NCBI GenBank assembly: GCA_051647245.1
Contig: JBOFDS010000012.1
Span: 186,001-250,000 of the forward strand
Direction of reading: 5' to 3'
DNA length: 64,000 nt
DNA from: Brevinema_A sp051647245
GTDB taxonomy: Bacteria; Spirochaetota; Brevinematia; Brevinematales; Brevinemataceae
Shown here: positions 43,640 through 52,831 of the stretch, piece after piece
Layout of the letters: each line of letters starts with the position of its first letter
Position numbering within the stretch: the first letter of the stretch is position 1
Notes under the pieces: generated by a model
What the model was told of the DNA's origin: nothing
Seen by the model: only the letters and a program-made list of their open reading frames with translations
Database searches by the model: none
Made by a program: the position numbers and the translations under genes

Positions 43640-44539
43640 TTATTTTATTTCGTCGATAAGTTTTTTGACTGCACCGATCTTACCAGCATCATTGCCTGCT
43701 TGAGCAATTCTGATCTCAACATGAAAACCATTTGGTAAGTAACTTTGAACTTTTGGTTTGATCAAATTGAGGAAATTATCGCCTTGTCCAGAAATTCCAC
43801 CACCAAGGATGACGGCTTGAGGATTAAGAATACAAGCAGCATCAGAAATACCACGAGCAAGGCAATCCATCCATTCATCAAATACTTTTGCAACAATAGG
43901 ATTTTTGGAGACATTCTCAAAAATCCAAAGTCCGTCCACATAATCAAGATTGTCTTCTTTTTCACCGTTTTCAACAAGCATTTTTTTGATATTTGCGACA
44001 AAATTCAGCGTAGAAGCTTCTTTTTCCCAAAAATTGGTACAGCCTTTATTCGCATGGATATAGCCGATCTCCCCAGCTTGGAAGCCACCCCCATAATAGA
44101 GATGGTTGTTGATGACGATACCTGATCCTATTCCCGTACCCACTGCAATACAAATAAAATGCTGAATATCTTGCCCTGCACCTATCCATTTTTCGCCAAG
44201 TGCTGCACAATTCACGTCATTATCAATAGAAATAGGTAAGGATGTTCTTTGTTCGAGGATCTGTTTGAATTCTGTTCCAGCCCATCCATCAGGCATGTTT
44301 CCACCTGCCCAGACAATGGTTCCGGTAAAAGGATTGATAACACCTGGAGCACAGATACCAACACCTTGGATATGATGTTTCGTCTTCATATCTTCTATGA
44401 GTGCTGCGATCTTATCAAGAAGCTCATCTGCATCTTTGGATTTGGTTGGGAAGTCGCCTTTTTCAGAAACTTGCCCTAAAGAATCAACCAAACCATATTT
44501 GACCGTTGTTCCACCTAAATCAATTCCAAGATAATTCAT
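43640..44539 (-). CDS. ROK-family sugar kinase
   Basis: 299-residue sugar kinase of the ROK group, likely acting on glucose or a related hexose. ATP-binding 'LGIDLGGTTVKYGLVD' opens the protein; 'GICAPGVINP', 'IDNDVNCAALGEKWIGAG' and 'IAVGTGIGSGIVINN' follow. The catalytic Asp is in 'DNDVN'. The usual ROK zinc motif (GH...CxCGxxGCxE) is degraded: 'AGEIGYIHANKGCTNFWEKE' has lost the His and two or more Cys but keeps the final Glu-x-x-Ala-Ser. Such enzymes exist without zinc. GGAGG precedes the ATG. Single leftward gene. Confidence 0.9.
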   Translation of the reverse strand: MNYLGIDLGGTTVKYGLVDSLGQVSEKGDFPTKSKDADELLDKIAALIEDMKTKHHIQGVGICAPGVINPFTGTIVWAGGNMPDGWAGTEFKQILEQRTSLPISIDNDVNCAALGEKWIGAGQDIQHFICIAVGTGIGSGIVINNHLYYGGGFQAGEIGYIHANKGCTNFWEKEASTLNFVANIKKMLVENGEKEDNLDYVDGLWIFENVSKNPIVAKVFDEWMDCLARGISDAACILNPQAVILGGGISGQGDNFLNLIKPKVQSYLPNGFHVEIRIAQAGNDAGKIGAVKKLIDEIK

Positions 44540-44569
44540 ATCCGTCCTCCAGATTTTTTGATACTATAT

Positions 44570-44597
44570 ATTATAGCGATTTTTTCTAAAAAATCAA
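44570..44597 (-). promoter_or_regulatory. Promoter of ROK kinase gene
   Basis: Reading leftward: TTGATT, 16-base spacer, perfect TATAAT (plus-strand ATTATA at 44570-44575). Confidence 0.65.
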
Positions 44598-44697
44598 GAA
44601 TAATTTCATTAAGAAAAATATTTAAAATAAGGTTGAAATTCAGAAATTTGTGACGATAAACAATTAGGATACAAATCTACTAAAAACAAGAATACGG

Positions 44698-44725
44698 TTG
44701 ACTTAATTGACAATTAATGTATAAT
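44698..44725 (+). promoter_or_regulatory. Promoter of HAD-sdaA-glgC region
   Basis: TTGACT at 44698-44703, 16-base spacer, perfect TATAAT at 44720-44725. It overlaps the in-frame ATG at 44717, which rules that codon out as the start of the HAD gene. Confidence 0.75.
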
Positions 44726-44770
44726 ATAACAAAGATAAAAATATTTTTAAAACACAAAAAGGGGCTCCCA

Positions 44771-45586
44771 GTGAAAAGAAAATTTCTTGCATGTGATGTT
44801 GATGGAACATTAATTCATGATCATCAAAATATTTCCGATAAAGATTTGAAAGCTATTAAAAAATTCAGAGAATCAGGTAACTTTTTCGCGTTGTGTACAG
44901 GACGTACCGAAACATGGACACGCCCTCTTTTAGAGGAATTTGATCTTGTTTGTGATGCATTGATTCTTTGTAATGGTTCTTTATTATTTGATGTTGATAA
45001 AAATGATCCCCTAAAATGGACAGAAATTTCTTCTGTGACAGTGCCGAATAAACTTGGAAAAGAAATTATTAAACATTTTTACGATCTTGGTGGTTACACA
45101 ATCTGCTGGGATGATGGAATTCACACTTATGAAGTTGCGGATCGCCTCATGAAAATGACCTCCACCATCATTCAAGAAGATTCTACGATTAAATTTGACA
45201 TGAAAGATCTCGAAAATTACGAAAATAACTTTATTACAGTCAACATTGCTCCCTTTACAGCCGATATTAAACAGTCAGAAGCTACAAAAAAAGAAATCCT
45301 CACTCGTTGGGGGGATACGGTTGATGTTTTCAGAAACCAACACTACATCGATATCGGTCCAAAATCCTCTTCAAAAGGTCAAGGAATCCTCAATATGGTA
45401 GCTTATCTTGGTGAAGAATTTGACATCTATGCAGTAGGAGACTCCTACAACGATCTCCCTATGTTCAAAACCGTTGGTAAAAGTAATGCTTTTGTCATGG
45501 AAAACGCTGAAGCAGAACTCAAAACCCACGGCGATAACATCGTTTATCGTGTTGAAAACTGTATTGACATTCTCTTAAATAACTAG
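44771..45586 (+). CDS. HAD-superfamily phosphatase, Cof type
   Basis: 271-residue haloacid-dehalogenase phosphatase of the Cof/YbiV type, acting on small phosphorylated metabolites (often sugar phosphates). Motif I is 'ACDVDGTLIHD' with the nucleophile Asp; motif II 'CTGRTE'; motif III/IV 'KSSSKGQGI' and 'AVGDSYNDLPMFK'. The GTG at 44771 is the start: AAAAAGGGG lies six bases upstream, and the earlier in-frame ATG overlaps the promoter. sdaA follows after 31 bases. The specific substrate cannot be called. Confidence 0.9.
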   Translation: MKRKFLACDVDGTLIHDHQNISDKDLKAIKKFRESGNFFALCTGRTETWTRPLLEEFDLVCDALILCNGSLLFDVDKNDPLKWTEISSVTVPNKLGKEIIKHFYDLGGYTICWDDGIHTYEVADRLMKMTSTIIQEDSTIKFDMKDLENYENNFITVNIAPFTADIKQSEATKKEILTRWGDTVDVFRNQHYIDIGPKSSSKGQGILNMVAYLGEEFDIYAVGDSYNDLPMFKTVGKSNAFVMENAEAELKTHGDNIVYRVENCIDILLNN

Positions 45587-45617
45587 TATTTTTAATTATA
45601 AATTAAGGATTATTCTT

Positions 45618-46847
45618 ATGAATTCTCTCAAAGAACTTTATCGTATAGGCTTTGGCCCTTCTAGCTCTCACACTATTGGACCTTTTCGTGCAGGAAGAGT
45701 CATGATCCAGCGTTGTCCAGACGCCTATCGTTATCGTGTAACATTATTAGGAAGTTTAGCATTAACAGGTGTTGGGCATTTTACGGATAAATCTCTTGAA
45801 CGTGCCTTTGAAGGGTATAATTTAGAAATTGTCTTTGATAAAGAAAGCCCTTCTCCTCAGCATCCTAATGGTCTCATTTTAGAAGCCTTAGATAAAGATG
45901 ACAATGTCCTTGACACTTGGCACACATACTCCATTGGAGGTGGGACGCTTATCGATCAAGGCTCATCATTAGATGACTTTCCTCACGTGTACCCTCATAA
46001 ATACATGTCTGAAATTATGCAGTACTGTAAAGATGAAAAAATTGAGCTTTGGGAATATGTTGATCGCTTTGATAATGATGATATTTGGGAATATCTTGAA
46101 GAAATCCTAAATGCTATGATGGATGCGATTGATCATGGTTTGACCAATGAGGAAGAATTTCTCCCTCCAAAACATATGAAATTTCGCCGTCGTGCCAAAT
46201 CCGTCTATGAAAATACTTTAAATCTCAAAACAAACCCTGTCGTTCAAGAACAAGGACTGGTTTCAGCATATGCCCTTGCCGTATCAGAAGAAAATGCATC
46301 CATGGGGGTTGTGGTAACAGCTCCAACATGTGGTGCGTGTGGGGTCGTCCCAGCCGTGCTCCGTTATGCCAAAGAGTCCAGAAATCTCGATAAAGAGCAA
46401 CTCAAAAAAGCTCTTGCAGTCGCAGGAATTATTGGTCTCTTAGCAAAACACAATGCATCCGTCTCTGGTGCTGAAGCTGGTTGTCAAGCTGAAGTTGGTG
46501 TTGCCTGTTGTATGGCAGCTGCTGCTTATACTTATCTTTTGGGGCTTTCTATTGACCATATCGAATACGCAGCAGAAATCGCTATGGAACATCATCTTGG
46601 TATGACTTGTGATCCTATTGGGGGATTTGTCTTGATCCCTTGTATTGAAAGAAATGCCACCGCTGCCGTTCGTGCTCTCCAATGTGCGTACTTTGTTGAA
46701 CTTAGAGGAAGCGAACACACCATCACCTATGATGAAGTCCTCAAAACCATGATTGAAACAGGTCGCGATATGAATTCAGATTATCGTGAAACCTCCCAAG
46801 GTGGTCTCGCAAAATATTTTGAGAAGTTTGTAAAAGAAGAAGAATAA
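45618..46847 (+). CDS. sdaA: L-serine dehydratase, single-chain iron-sulfur type
   Basis: Deaminates L-serine to pyruvate and ammonia using a [4Fe-4S] cluster. The beta domain is at the N-terminus ('GFGPSSSHTIGPFRAG') and the alpha domain follows from about residue 185. Cluster-binding cysteines are in 'APTCGACGVVPAVL', 'GMTCDPIGGFVLIPCIERN' and 'AGCQAEVGVACC'. 409 residues is shorter than E. coli SdaA (about 450), owing to a shorter middle. An AAGGA site precedes the ATG. Confidence 0.95.
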   Translation: MNSLKELYRIGFGPSSSHTIGPFRAGRVMIQRCPDAYRYRVTLLGSLALTGVGHFTDKSLERAFEGYNLEIVFDKESPSPQHPNGLILEALDKDDNVLDTWHTYSIGGGTLIDQGSSLDDFPHVYPHKYMSEIMQYCKDEKIELWEYVDRFDNDDIWEYLEEILNAMMDAIDHGLTNEEEFLPPKHMKFRRRAKSVYENTLNLKTNPVVQEQGLVSAYALAVSEENASMGVVVTAPTCGACGVVPAVLRYAKESRNLDKEQLKKALAVAGIIGLLAKHNASVSGAEAGCQAEVGVACCMAAAAYTYLLGLSIDHIEYAAEIAMEHHLGMTCDPIGGFVLIPCIERNATAAVRALQCAYFVELRGSEHTITYDEVLKTMIETGRDMNSDYRETSQGGLAKYFEKFVKEEE

Positions 46848-46879
46848 AAATGTCGTTAAATATTTAACAGGAGGCTCTT

Positions 46880-48181
46880 ATGAATCCGATTAATATGAAA
46901 GATATTATTGGCATCGTTTTAGCTGGAGGTCAAGGTACTCGTTTAGATCCTTTAACCCGTCATCGCTCAAAACCTGCCGTTCCTTTCGGTGGAAAGTACC
47001 GTATCATCGACTTTCCCATCACAAACTGTATCCACTCTGGTGTGGGTAAAATCTTTGTGCTAACTCAATATCACTCAGCATCTCTAAATCAGCACATCAC
47101 TCAAACTTATAAATTTGATCTCTTTCATGATTCTTTTGTTGATATCATCGCAAGCGAAGCATCCAAAGATCTCTCCAGTGCAGGATTTTCTCAAGGTACT
47201 GCCGATGCTGTCCGTAAAGGCATGCACCACATTAAAAGTGTCCGAAATGCAAGCCACGCTCTGATCTTAGCTGGTGACCAACTTTATCAAATGGACTTCA
47301 CTAAACTTAGAAATATCCATAATGAATTTCAAGCCGATCTCACACTAGGTGTCGTCCCTATCCCTCGCTCTGAAGCTAATGCTTTTGGAATTGTGAAGGT
47401 TAGTTCCGAATATCAAGTACTTGATTTCTGGGAAAAACCAGGAGACACAGAGATAGGCGATGATTGGTACATTCCAAAAAATCTACAACAAAAATTCAAT
47501 CTTCCTGACGGTTATGTATTTGCTTCTATGAGTATGTATTTGATTGGTCTGGAATTACTTGACGAGTTACTTGTTTCTAAAACAGAAATGATGGACTTCG
47601 GGAAAGAAATTATCCCTTATATTATTAAAAATTATGGCGTTCGTATCGCCATTCATAACAGTTATTGGGAAGATATTGGAACATTGTATAACTTCCACAA
47701 AGCTAATATGGATCTCACAGAAACACATACTCGCTTCAATATTTATGATGCAGACTGGTACACTCTTTGCCGACCAAGCCTTTCTCCTCCAAGCGTCTTT
47801 GAAGATTGTTCCATTTCAAGATCCATCGTCGGTGATGGTGGGCATATTAGACGTAGCACAATCATTCAAAGCGTCATCGGTCAACGAATGTTAATCAACC
47901 AAGATACCCATATCGAAAAAACCGTCATTATGGGGTGTGATTGGGTAGAAACAGACCACGAAAAAGAAAAAAATAAACAACTCAATATCCCAAATATGGG
48001 AATCGGTAAAAATTGTATTATCAAAAATGCAATCATCGATAAAAACGCTCGTATCGGAAATAACGTTATCTTGGTCAATGAAAAAGGCTTAGACAACCAT
48101 GTTGATGAAAATTACGTCATTAGAGATGGAATTATTGTGATCCCTTCCAAAAGCACCATCCCTGATAATTTTAAAATATAA
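46880..48181 (+). CDS. glgC: Glucose-1-phosphate adenylyltransferase
   Basis: Makes ADP-glucose for glycogen synthesis. The nucleotide site 'VLAGGQGTRLDPLTRHRSKP' is followed by 'AVPFGGKYRIIDFPITNC', 'FSQGTADAVRKG', 'ILAGDQLYQMDF' and 'FWEKPGD', then a left-handed beta-helix C-terminal domain from about residue 300. 433 residues, normal. AGGAGG precedes the ATG. Its substrate is the product of the phosphohexomutase at 29686. No other glycogen gene is in the window. Confidence 0.96.
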   Translation: MNPINMKDIIGIVLAGGQGTRLDPLTRHRSKPAVPFGGKYRIIDFPITNCIHSGVGKIFVLTQYHSASLNQHITQTYKFDLFHDSFVDIIASEASKDLSSAGFSQGTADAVRKGMHHIKSVRNASHALILAGDQLYQMDFTKLRNIHNEFQADLTLGVVPIPRSEANAFGIVKVSSEYQVLDFWEKPGDTEIGDDWYIPKNLQQKFNLPDGYVFASMSMYLIGLELLDELLVSKTEMMDFGKEIIPYIIKNYGVRIAIHNSYWEDIGTLYNFHKANMDLTETHTRFNIYDADWYTLCRPSLSPPSVFEDCSISRSIVGDGGHIRRSTIIQSVIGQRMLINQDTHIEKTVIMGCDWVETDHEKEKNKQLNIPNMGIGKNCIIKNAIIDKNARIGNNVILVNEKGLDNHVDENYVIRDGIIVIPSKSTIPDNFKI

Positions 48182-48246
48182 ATGAATTAATAAAGCTATT
48201 AGAATAAAACATTCTCAATATAAAAAATATCATTGAAGAGTACCCT

Positions 48247-50196
48247 ATGTCGAATGAAAAAACCTCCGCGAAATGGACTCCATCGCCTGAAGCGAAAAAA
48301 ACATTAAGAACTTTCTCAAATCAAGTCTACTCTATCTGTCTATTAATGGCAATTCCTTTCACAATGTTGAAAGAGATTGTAGTAAATGTCCCTTCTGAGG
48401 CAGAAACAGAAGCATTCTCATTACATGCTTTCCTCCAGGAATTCTTAACTCCTCATTTTATTTTGTTTTATTCTATTGTTTTTGTTGTTCATTTCATTGC
48501 ATGTCAAATATATATCCACCCTATTAAACAATACCTAAAGTACAATAAAGGGTTTGAAGCTGCGCAAAGGAGATTTGATAATATGGGAATCATGTTATGG
48601 GTTAACGTCATCGCAGGATTTTTCGCAACTCTTATTATGTATTTTGTCGAACGAGGATCTCAAAAAGAATCCCTATTTGATGTTCTTGTGATTACTAGTT
48701 TGTACCGTGTGTTTTGGCAGATTCTTACTGGTTATTTAATTGTATTTGGCCTACTCCAAGCAAATAATACGATAGAACATATCTTTGGTAAAGACTACCA
48801 CAAACGTACTCGGAAAACTTTTGGAACCGCTGCTCGTATGCCTTTATTATACTTGATTTTGGCTGTTCTCATGAGTTTAAATTTTTATGAAACAATTCTC
48901 ACACTTAATGAATTTAGTATAAAATCTACAGATATGCATACACTCAATTATTTCATTAATTACAACAACTCTAGTACGATTTTAGTGTTATTGTGTTGTA
49001 TTGGTGTAATATATCTATATAACAACGCCGCTCAAAAAACAAAACAAGCTATTTATCATTTCTTAGATCAATCTGCAGATAGTGGATTGGTTGAAGAGAC
49101 TTTCTTCTATCAAGAAAAAAACACTATTGGGTCTCTCATTCAGGCATTGAATAATTTTATCAATACGATTCTTGAAAAATTCCGAACATTGTTTGCTTCT
49201 ATTGCAAAGATGATAGAGCATAGAAAAAAGTTCAGTGATCATATCAGCAATTTTAGTGCAACAATTAGTCAGCAAACCCTGACATTTTCTGATCTCGCTC
49301 TCAGTAAAAAAGCGATTCATAATAATATGGAACATCTTGTTAACTATATTGACGGACAAAACGACCTCTTCGAAAATGTCGGTAAACATATCCGTGAACT
49401 GACTATTAATACCGAAGCCATGGCATACTCTTTTGACCATCTTACAAAGGAATACGCTCAATGTCTGCTTTCCACAGAGGAAACAGAGAATTCATTAGGT
49501 GGCTTCATCAAAAATAGTGGTTCTATCAAAAGCCAACTCGAAGAGATCTACGTATTAATTGAAAGTACCGACTCAGAGACAAACAATATCACTGAAATGC
49601 TTGAAACAATCAAAAATATCGCCGAGCAAACAAAACTTTTGTCCATCAGTGCGTCTATCGAAGCTGCTCACGGTGGATCTTCCAGCTCTGACTTTTCAAG
49701 TGTTGCAGAAGAAATTCGTGTCCTCGCAAATATGTCTCACGACGCTGTGAATAATATTGCAATGCGTCTTGCTGATATTAAGAATTTCATTGAACTGTCT
49801 ATGGAACTCTCTATTGAAGGAATAGGATTGATTGACCATAATGTAAAAGACTCTAGTCATTTGAACAATAATTTATCAACGTCATTCTCCAATACACAAA
49901 AACTAGAACAAGATATTAATAGTTTTATAGAAAATACGACTAAAACTACCGTTACATTACTAAAAGGTGAAACAGCTGCATCTTCTATTAATAATTTTGT
50001 AATATTATTAAAAACAGATATGGCCAATAATCAACCTATTTCATCTGATCTTCATGAATATTTAGAGTATTACAAAAGTCTGATCCTCTATAATGAGCGT
50101 AGTCTCCAAAAGCTTGATAATTTGCAACATGAGTGGCAGATCAAAGAGTTCCAAACCCAACAGATCATTAGCCGTACTATTAATGAAAAGAAATAA
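48247..50196 (+). CDS. Polytopic chemoreceptor-like protein with degenerate tip
   Basis: 649 residues. About six hydrophobic helices occupy residues 20-275, with no sizeable periplasmic domain and no obvious HAMP. The rest is long helical coiled coil like an MCP signalling domain. The hairpin tip (about 455-495), 'IAEQTKLLSISASIEAAHGG' then 'SSSSDFSSVAEEIRVLA', departs from the family consensus: INAA is ISAS, and the GxGFAxVAxEVR block has lost its Gly residues. It may therefore couple poorly to CheA/CheW or act as a co-receptor. The next gene has the same layout and begins 18 bases on. No own promoter or terminator is obvious. Confidence 0.8.
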   Translation: MSNEKTSAKWTPSPEAKKTLRTFSNQVYSICLLMAIPFTMLKEIVVNVPSEAETEAFSLHAFLQEFLTPHFILFYSIVFVVHFIACQIYIHPIKQYLKYNKGFEAAQRRFDNMGIMLWVNVIAGFFATLIMYFVERGSQKESLFDVLVITSLYRVFWQILTGYLIVFGLLQANNTIEHIFGKDYHKRTRKTFGTAARMPLLYLILAVLMSLNFYETILTLNEFSIKSTDMHTLNYFINYNNSSTILVLLCCIGVIYLYNNAAQKTKQAIYHFLDQSADSGLVEETFFYQEKNTIGSLIQALNNFINTILEKFRTLFASIAKMIEHRKKFSDHISNFSATISQQTLTFSDLALSKKAIHNNMEHLVNYIDGQNDLFENVGKHIRELTINTEAMAYSFDHLTKEYAQCLLSTEETENSLGGFIKNSGSIKSQLEEIYVLIESTDSETNNITEMLETIKNIAEQTKLLSISASIEAAHGGSSSSDFSSVAEEIRVLANMSHDAVNNIAMRLADIKNFIELSMELSIEGIGLIDHNVKDSSHLNNNLSTSFSNTQKLEQDINSFIENTTKTTVTLLKGETAASSINNFVILLKTDMANNQPISSDLHEYLEYYKSLILYNERSLQKLDNLQHEWQIKEFQTQQIISRTINEKK

Positions 50197-50214
50197 GATA
50201 ATATCGAGTGAGTT

Positions 50215-52614
50215 ATGACAGAAATCAAACATTTTAAAGATCTGAGTACTGGTGCCGTACCTACTAGTGATATCCAACGTAATATGATAAAGATGGTATC
50301 CATCAACTTATTAATATTATACCCCCTAAATTTACTCTTACTAGCTCTCTGGCGTTATCTTGAATTTTACTTGCCAAAAGGTTTTAGTATCCTAACAGAG
50401 GACACTATTACATTTACTATACAAGGAAATACTATTTCGTTTCCTGAGATTCCCGCGATTCTTTTGATCGCTCATTTACTACAAATGATTGCTTTCTTAT
50501 ATTACATGGCTCCTATCAACAAATTATTCTCTCATCCTGAGAGTCGTTCAGTATTTGAGGGTAGTCATTTAACATTTGGGTTTCATACATTATTCTGGTT
50601 ACCTTTGATTGTGTTTTTAGGGCTTTATAATCATGAGATTCCTTCTTCACAGCTAGTTCCTCATTTTTCAAGTAATCAACTTTTTCTCTTCCAAAACATC
50701 TTTATGGCATCATTTTGGTATATGTCCACAAAGATATTTGAGATAAGTAATACAATGGTATTCCGTTATTTTCATAGTCGTCGTTTTTGTACAAGAGAAA
50801 TTAGTACAATCTACCATAATCAAACTATGTCATCCGTGTTGTTGTTTGGTGTTATGATGATTATTTTAACGCTTCACATACATCCATTTTTACGTTTCTA
50901 CGCACAAAATAACTACTATCCTTATGATTTGATGACGCATTTACCTAAAATTATAAGTGCCATTGTTGTGATGGTTGGATATGCATACTATATGACTTGG
51001 TCCTTTGAGACGCTTGAGCAAGATTACATGCAATCTTTTGAAGGATACCTCCAACAAATGGGGACTGCTGAATACGCTGACTTCACATATAATATTCCAG
51101 ATCACGCTGACCAAGTAACAAGATATTTCAACCGATACATTAATAAAATAAATGATTCGTGGGGAAGTACTTATCAGATGAGTCGAAGTTTTGATGATTC
51201 CTTGGATCGTATCAAAACTGCTTCGTTAACCATTAAAGAGTTACCTAAATTTGATCAAAGCTCTGACGCTTTTAATAGTTTGAATGCTTTATCTAGCTAT
51301 ATTTCTAAAGTTATTGATACTTTTGAAAGCTCTAATACAAAGCTTCATGAAGACTTTAAAGACATTATGCAATTGCCAGAAAATATTTATCATACTATTC
51401 AAATTGCCTACGATATCAAATCCCAATCCTTATCTTGCTTGAACAGTGCGAAAAGTATTATGGATAAGATTGAAAACAGCGTGACAAAAAGTCAGTCTGT
51501 TACAGACTCAATGCACCGTATTAGTGCAAACGTTAAGAATGCAGGCACAGAAGCACAATTTATTGATGAAATTTTGATGCTTCTTCAAGATATCGCCGAA
51601 CAAACAAATATTCTCTCCATCAACGCAGCCTTAGAGGCTGCTCATGCTGGAAACTCTGGTAAAGGTTTCGCTATTGTTTCTAACGAAGTTCGTGCGCTAG
51701 CTACGGCTTCTAGTAACGCTGTAGATGAGATTTCTCAGAAATTGATCAGTATTCAGCAATTTATTGAGATTGCTGTTGAGAAAGTGATGATTCTTGAAAA
51801 AGCAACTGATGAAAATCATCTCTTAGTCAAAGAAGCTTCTGATATTATGAAAAATGTAGTTCAAAATTTCCAAAACATTGAGCTTGTTGTAGCTAAAACT
51901 TGTGGATCTGCTGATATTCAAGGAAAAATGACAGAGCAAACATTTACTCATATTAATAGCTTTTTGGAATTTTTAGATACTTACCAAATACTCCTAACTA
52001 AACAACATCAGGATATCGAGTCTTTAAAAGAAAAAACATCTTTAATTTCTCGTTTTGAAAAAGAGACTTCTGATAATATTCAGATCTTGATGACTGATAT
52101 TCGTGAACTCGAAAGTCTAAAAAATCAAGTAACAATTGACCTTAACAATATCACTCAAAAAAAGTCTTCAACTCTTCTTACAGAAACATCTCTTGGCAGT
52201 CTTGACAATATACCGTCTGCAGATAAGATTCTAGAAGAACTTACAGGTGTCTCTGTTACGACTGAGTCCAAAGAAGTAGAAATTGAACTGAAGCCACCTA
52301 CGTTCAAAAATACAGCTATCATTAGCAATGGTTTCCAAGTTTATGAAAGTGTTAAGACAAATGTTTCTGATGAAAGTCCTGTTTTCAATATTCAGGAAAC
52401 AAAAATCACAAAACCTGAACTAGAAGAATTAACCAAATACGAAGAAAGTGCAAGCATTCCTATTGATTCTGTGGAAGAAACAGAGATTCTTACAGAAGAA
52501 GAGTCTGCTGATACGTATCAGGAAGAAGTATCTATTGTCGATTCTGAGGAAGTAGTAGAATCTACTAACGAAGAAATTGAATCCACTCCACAAAATACAG
52601 AAGATATTAAATAA
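50215..52614 (+). CDS. Polytopic chemoreceptor with canonical tip and acidic tail
   Basis: 799 residues with about six N-terminal membrane helices (roughly residues 25-275), no large periplasmic domain, and an MCP signalling domain whose tip is canonical: 'IAEQTNILSINAALEAAHAG' and 'NSGKGFAIVSNEVRALA' near 457-495. After the signalling hairpin comes an unusual acidic, probably disordered tail of about 150 residues ('EETEILTEEESADTYQEE'). No CheR-tether pentapeptide ends the tail. Together with the preceding paralogue it probably senses a membrane-borne or intracellular cue. It ends at a strong terminator. Confidence 0.88.
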   Translation: MTEIKHFKDLSTGAVPTSDIQRNMIKMVSINLLILYPLNLLLLALWRYLEFYLPKGFSILTEDTITFTIQGNTISFPEIPAILLIAHLLQMIAFLYYMAPINKLFSHPESRSVFEGSHLTFGFHTLFWLPLIVFLGLYNHEIPSSQLVPHFSSNQLFLFQNIFMASFWYMSTKIFEISNTMVFRYFHSRRFCTREISTIYHNQTMSSVLLFGVMMIILTLHIHPFLRFYAQNNYYPYDLMTHLPKIISAIVVMVGYAYYMTWSFETLEQDYMQSFEGYLQQMGTAEYADFTYNIPDHADQVTRYFNRYINKINDSWGSTYQMSRSFDDSLDRIKTASLTIKELPKFDQSSDAFNSLNALSSYISKVIDTFESSNTKLHEDFKDIMQLPENIYHTIQIAYDIKSQSLSCLNSAKSIMDKIENSVTKSQSVTDSMHRISANVKNAGTEAQFIDEILMLLQDIAEQTNILSINAALEAAHAGNSGKGFAIVSNEVRALATASSNAVDEISQKLISIQQFIEIAVEKVMILEKATDENHLLVKEASDIMKNVVQNFQNIELVVAKTCGSADIQGKMTEQTFTHINSFLEFLDTYQILLTKQHQDIESLKEKTSLISRFEKETSDNIQILMTDIRELESLKNQVTIDLNNITQKKSSTLLTETSLGSLDNIPSADKILEELTGVSVTTESKEVEIELKPPTFKNTAIISNGFQVYESVKTNVSDESPVFNIQETKITKPELEELTKYEESASIPIDSVEETEILTEEESADTYQEEVSIVDSEEVVESTNEEIESTPQNTEDIK

Positions 52615-52624
52615 TATTATCCCT

Positions 52625-52652
52625 AAAAAAGACTCCTGATGGAGTCTTTTTT
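52625..52652 (+). terminator. Terminator after receptor pair
   Basis: Perfect 12-base stem (52625-52636 with 52641-52652), four-base loop TGAT, T-rich tail. Confidence 0.9.
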
Positions 52653-52800
52653 ATTTATTTTAGGATATTTGCTAAAGTTTTGAGGTATAAGGTCGAAAAT
52701 TATAATGTACCAAAAATAAAGATAAAAATATTCCCTGTTTCGTTGTCGGAGATAAGTATAAATAAATACAGCCAATCTCCACTCCGGAACCTCTTTCAAA

Positions 52801-52831
52801 TAATAACGACACATACTATGTGTCGTTATTA
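52801..52831 (-). terminator. Palindrome at end of TspO-like gene
   Basis: Perfect 14-base inverted repeat (52801-52814 with 52818-52831), three-base loop. The gene's stop codon lies at the loop. No long T run follows leftward, so termination strength is uncertain. Confidence 0.6.

Noticed and set aside
43745..44125. Rightward 126-codon ORF inside the ROK kinase gene
   Set aside because: Antisense shadow of a clearly coding gene; no family features.
44717..44770. Earlier ATG for the HAD phosphatase
   Set aside because: It overlaps the -10 region of the promoter, so it cannot be in the transcript; GTG 44771 has a strong ribosome site.
52623..52814. Leftward 63-codon ORF between two terminators
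   Set aside because: It overlaps both hairpins and lacks a ribosome site. The ~150-base spacer between the hairpins otherwise shows nothing I can support.
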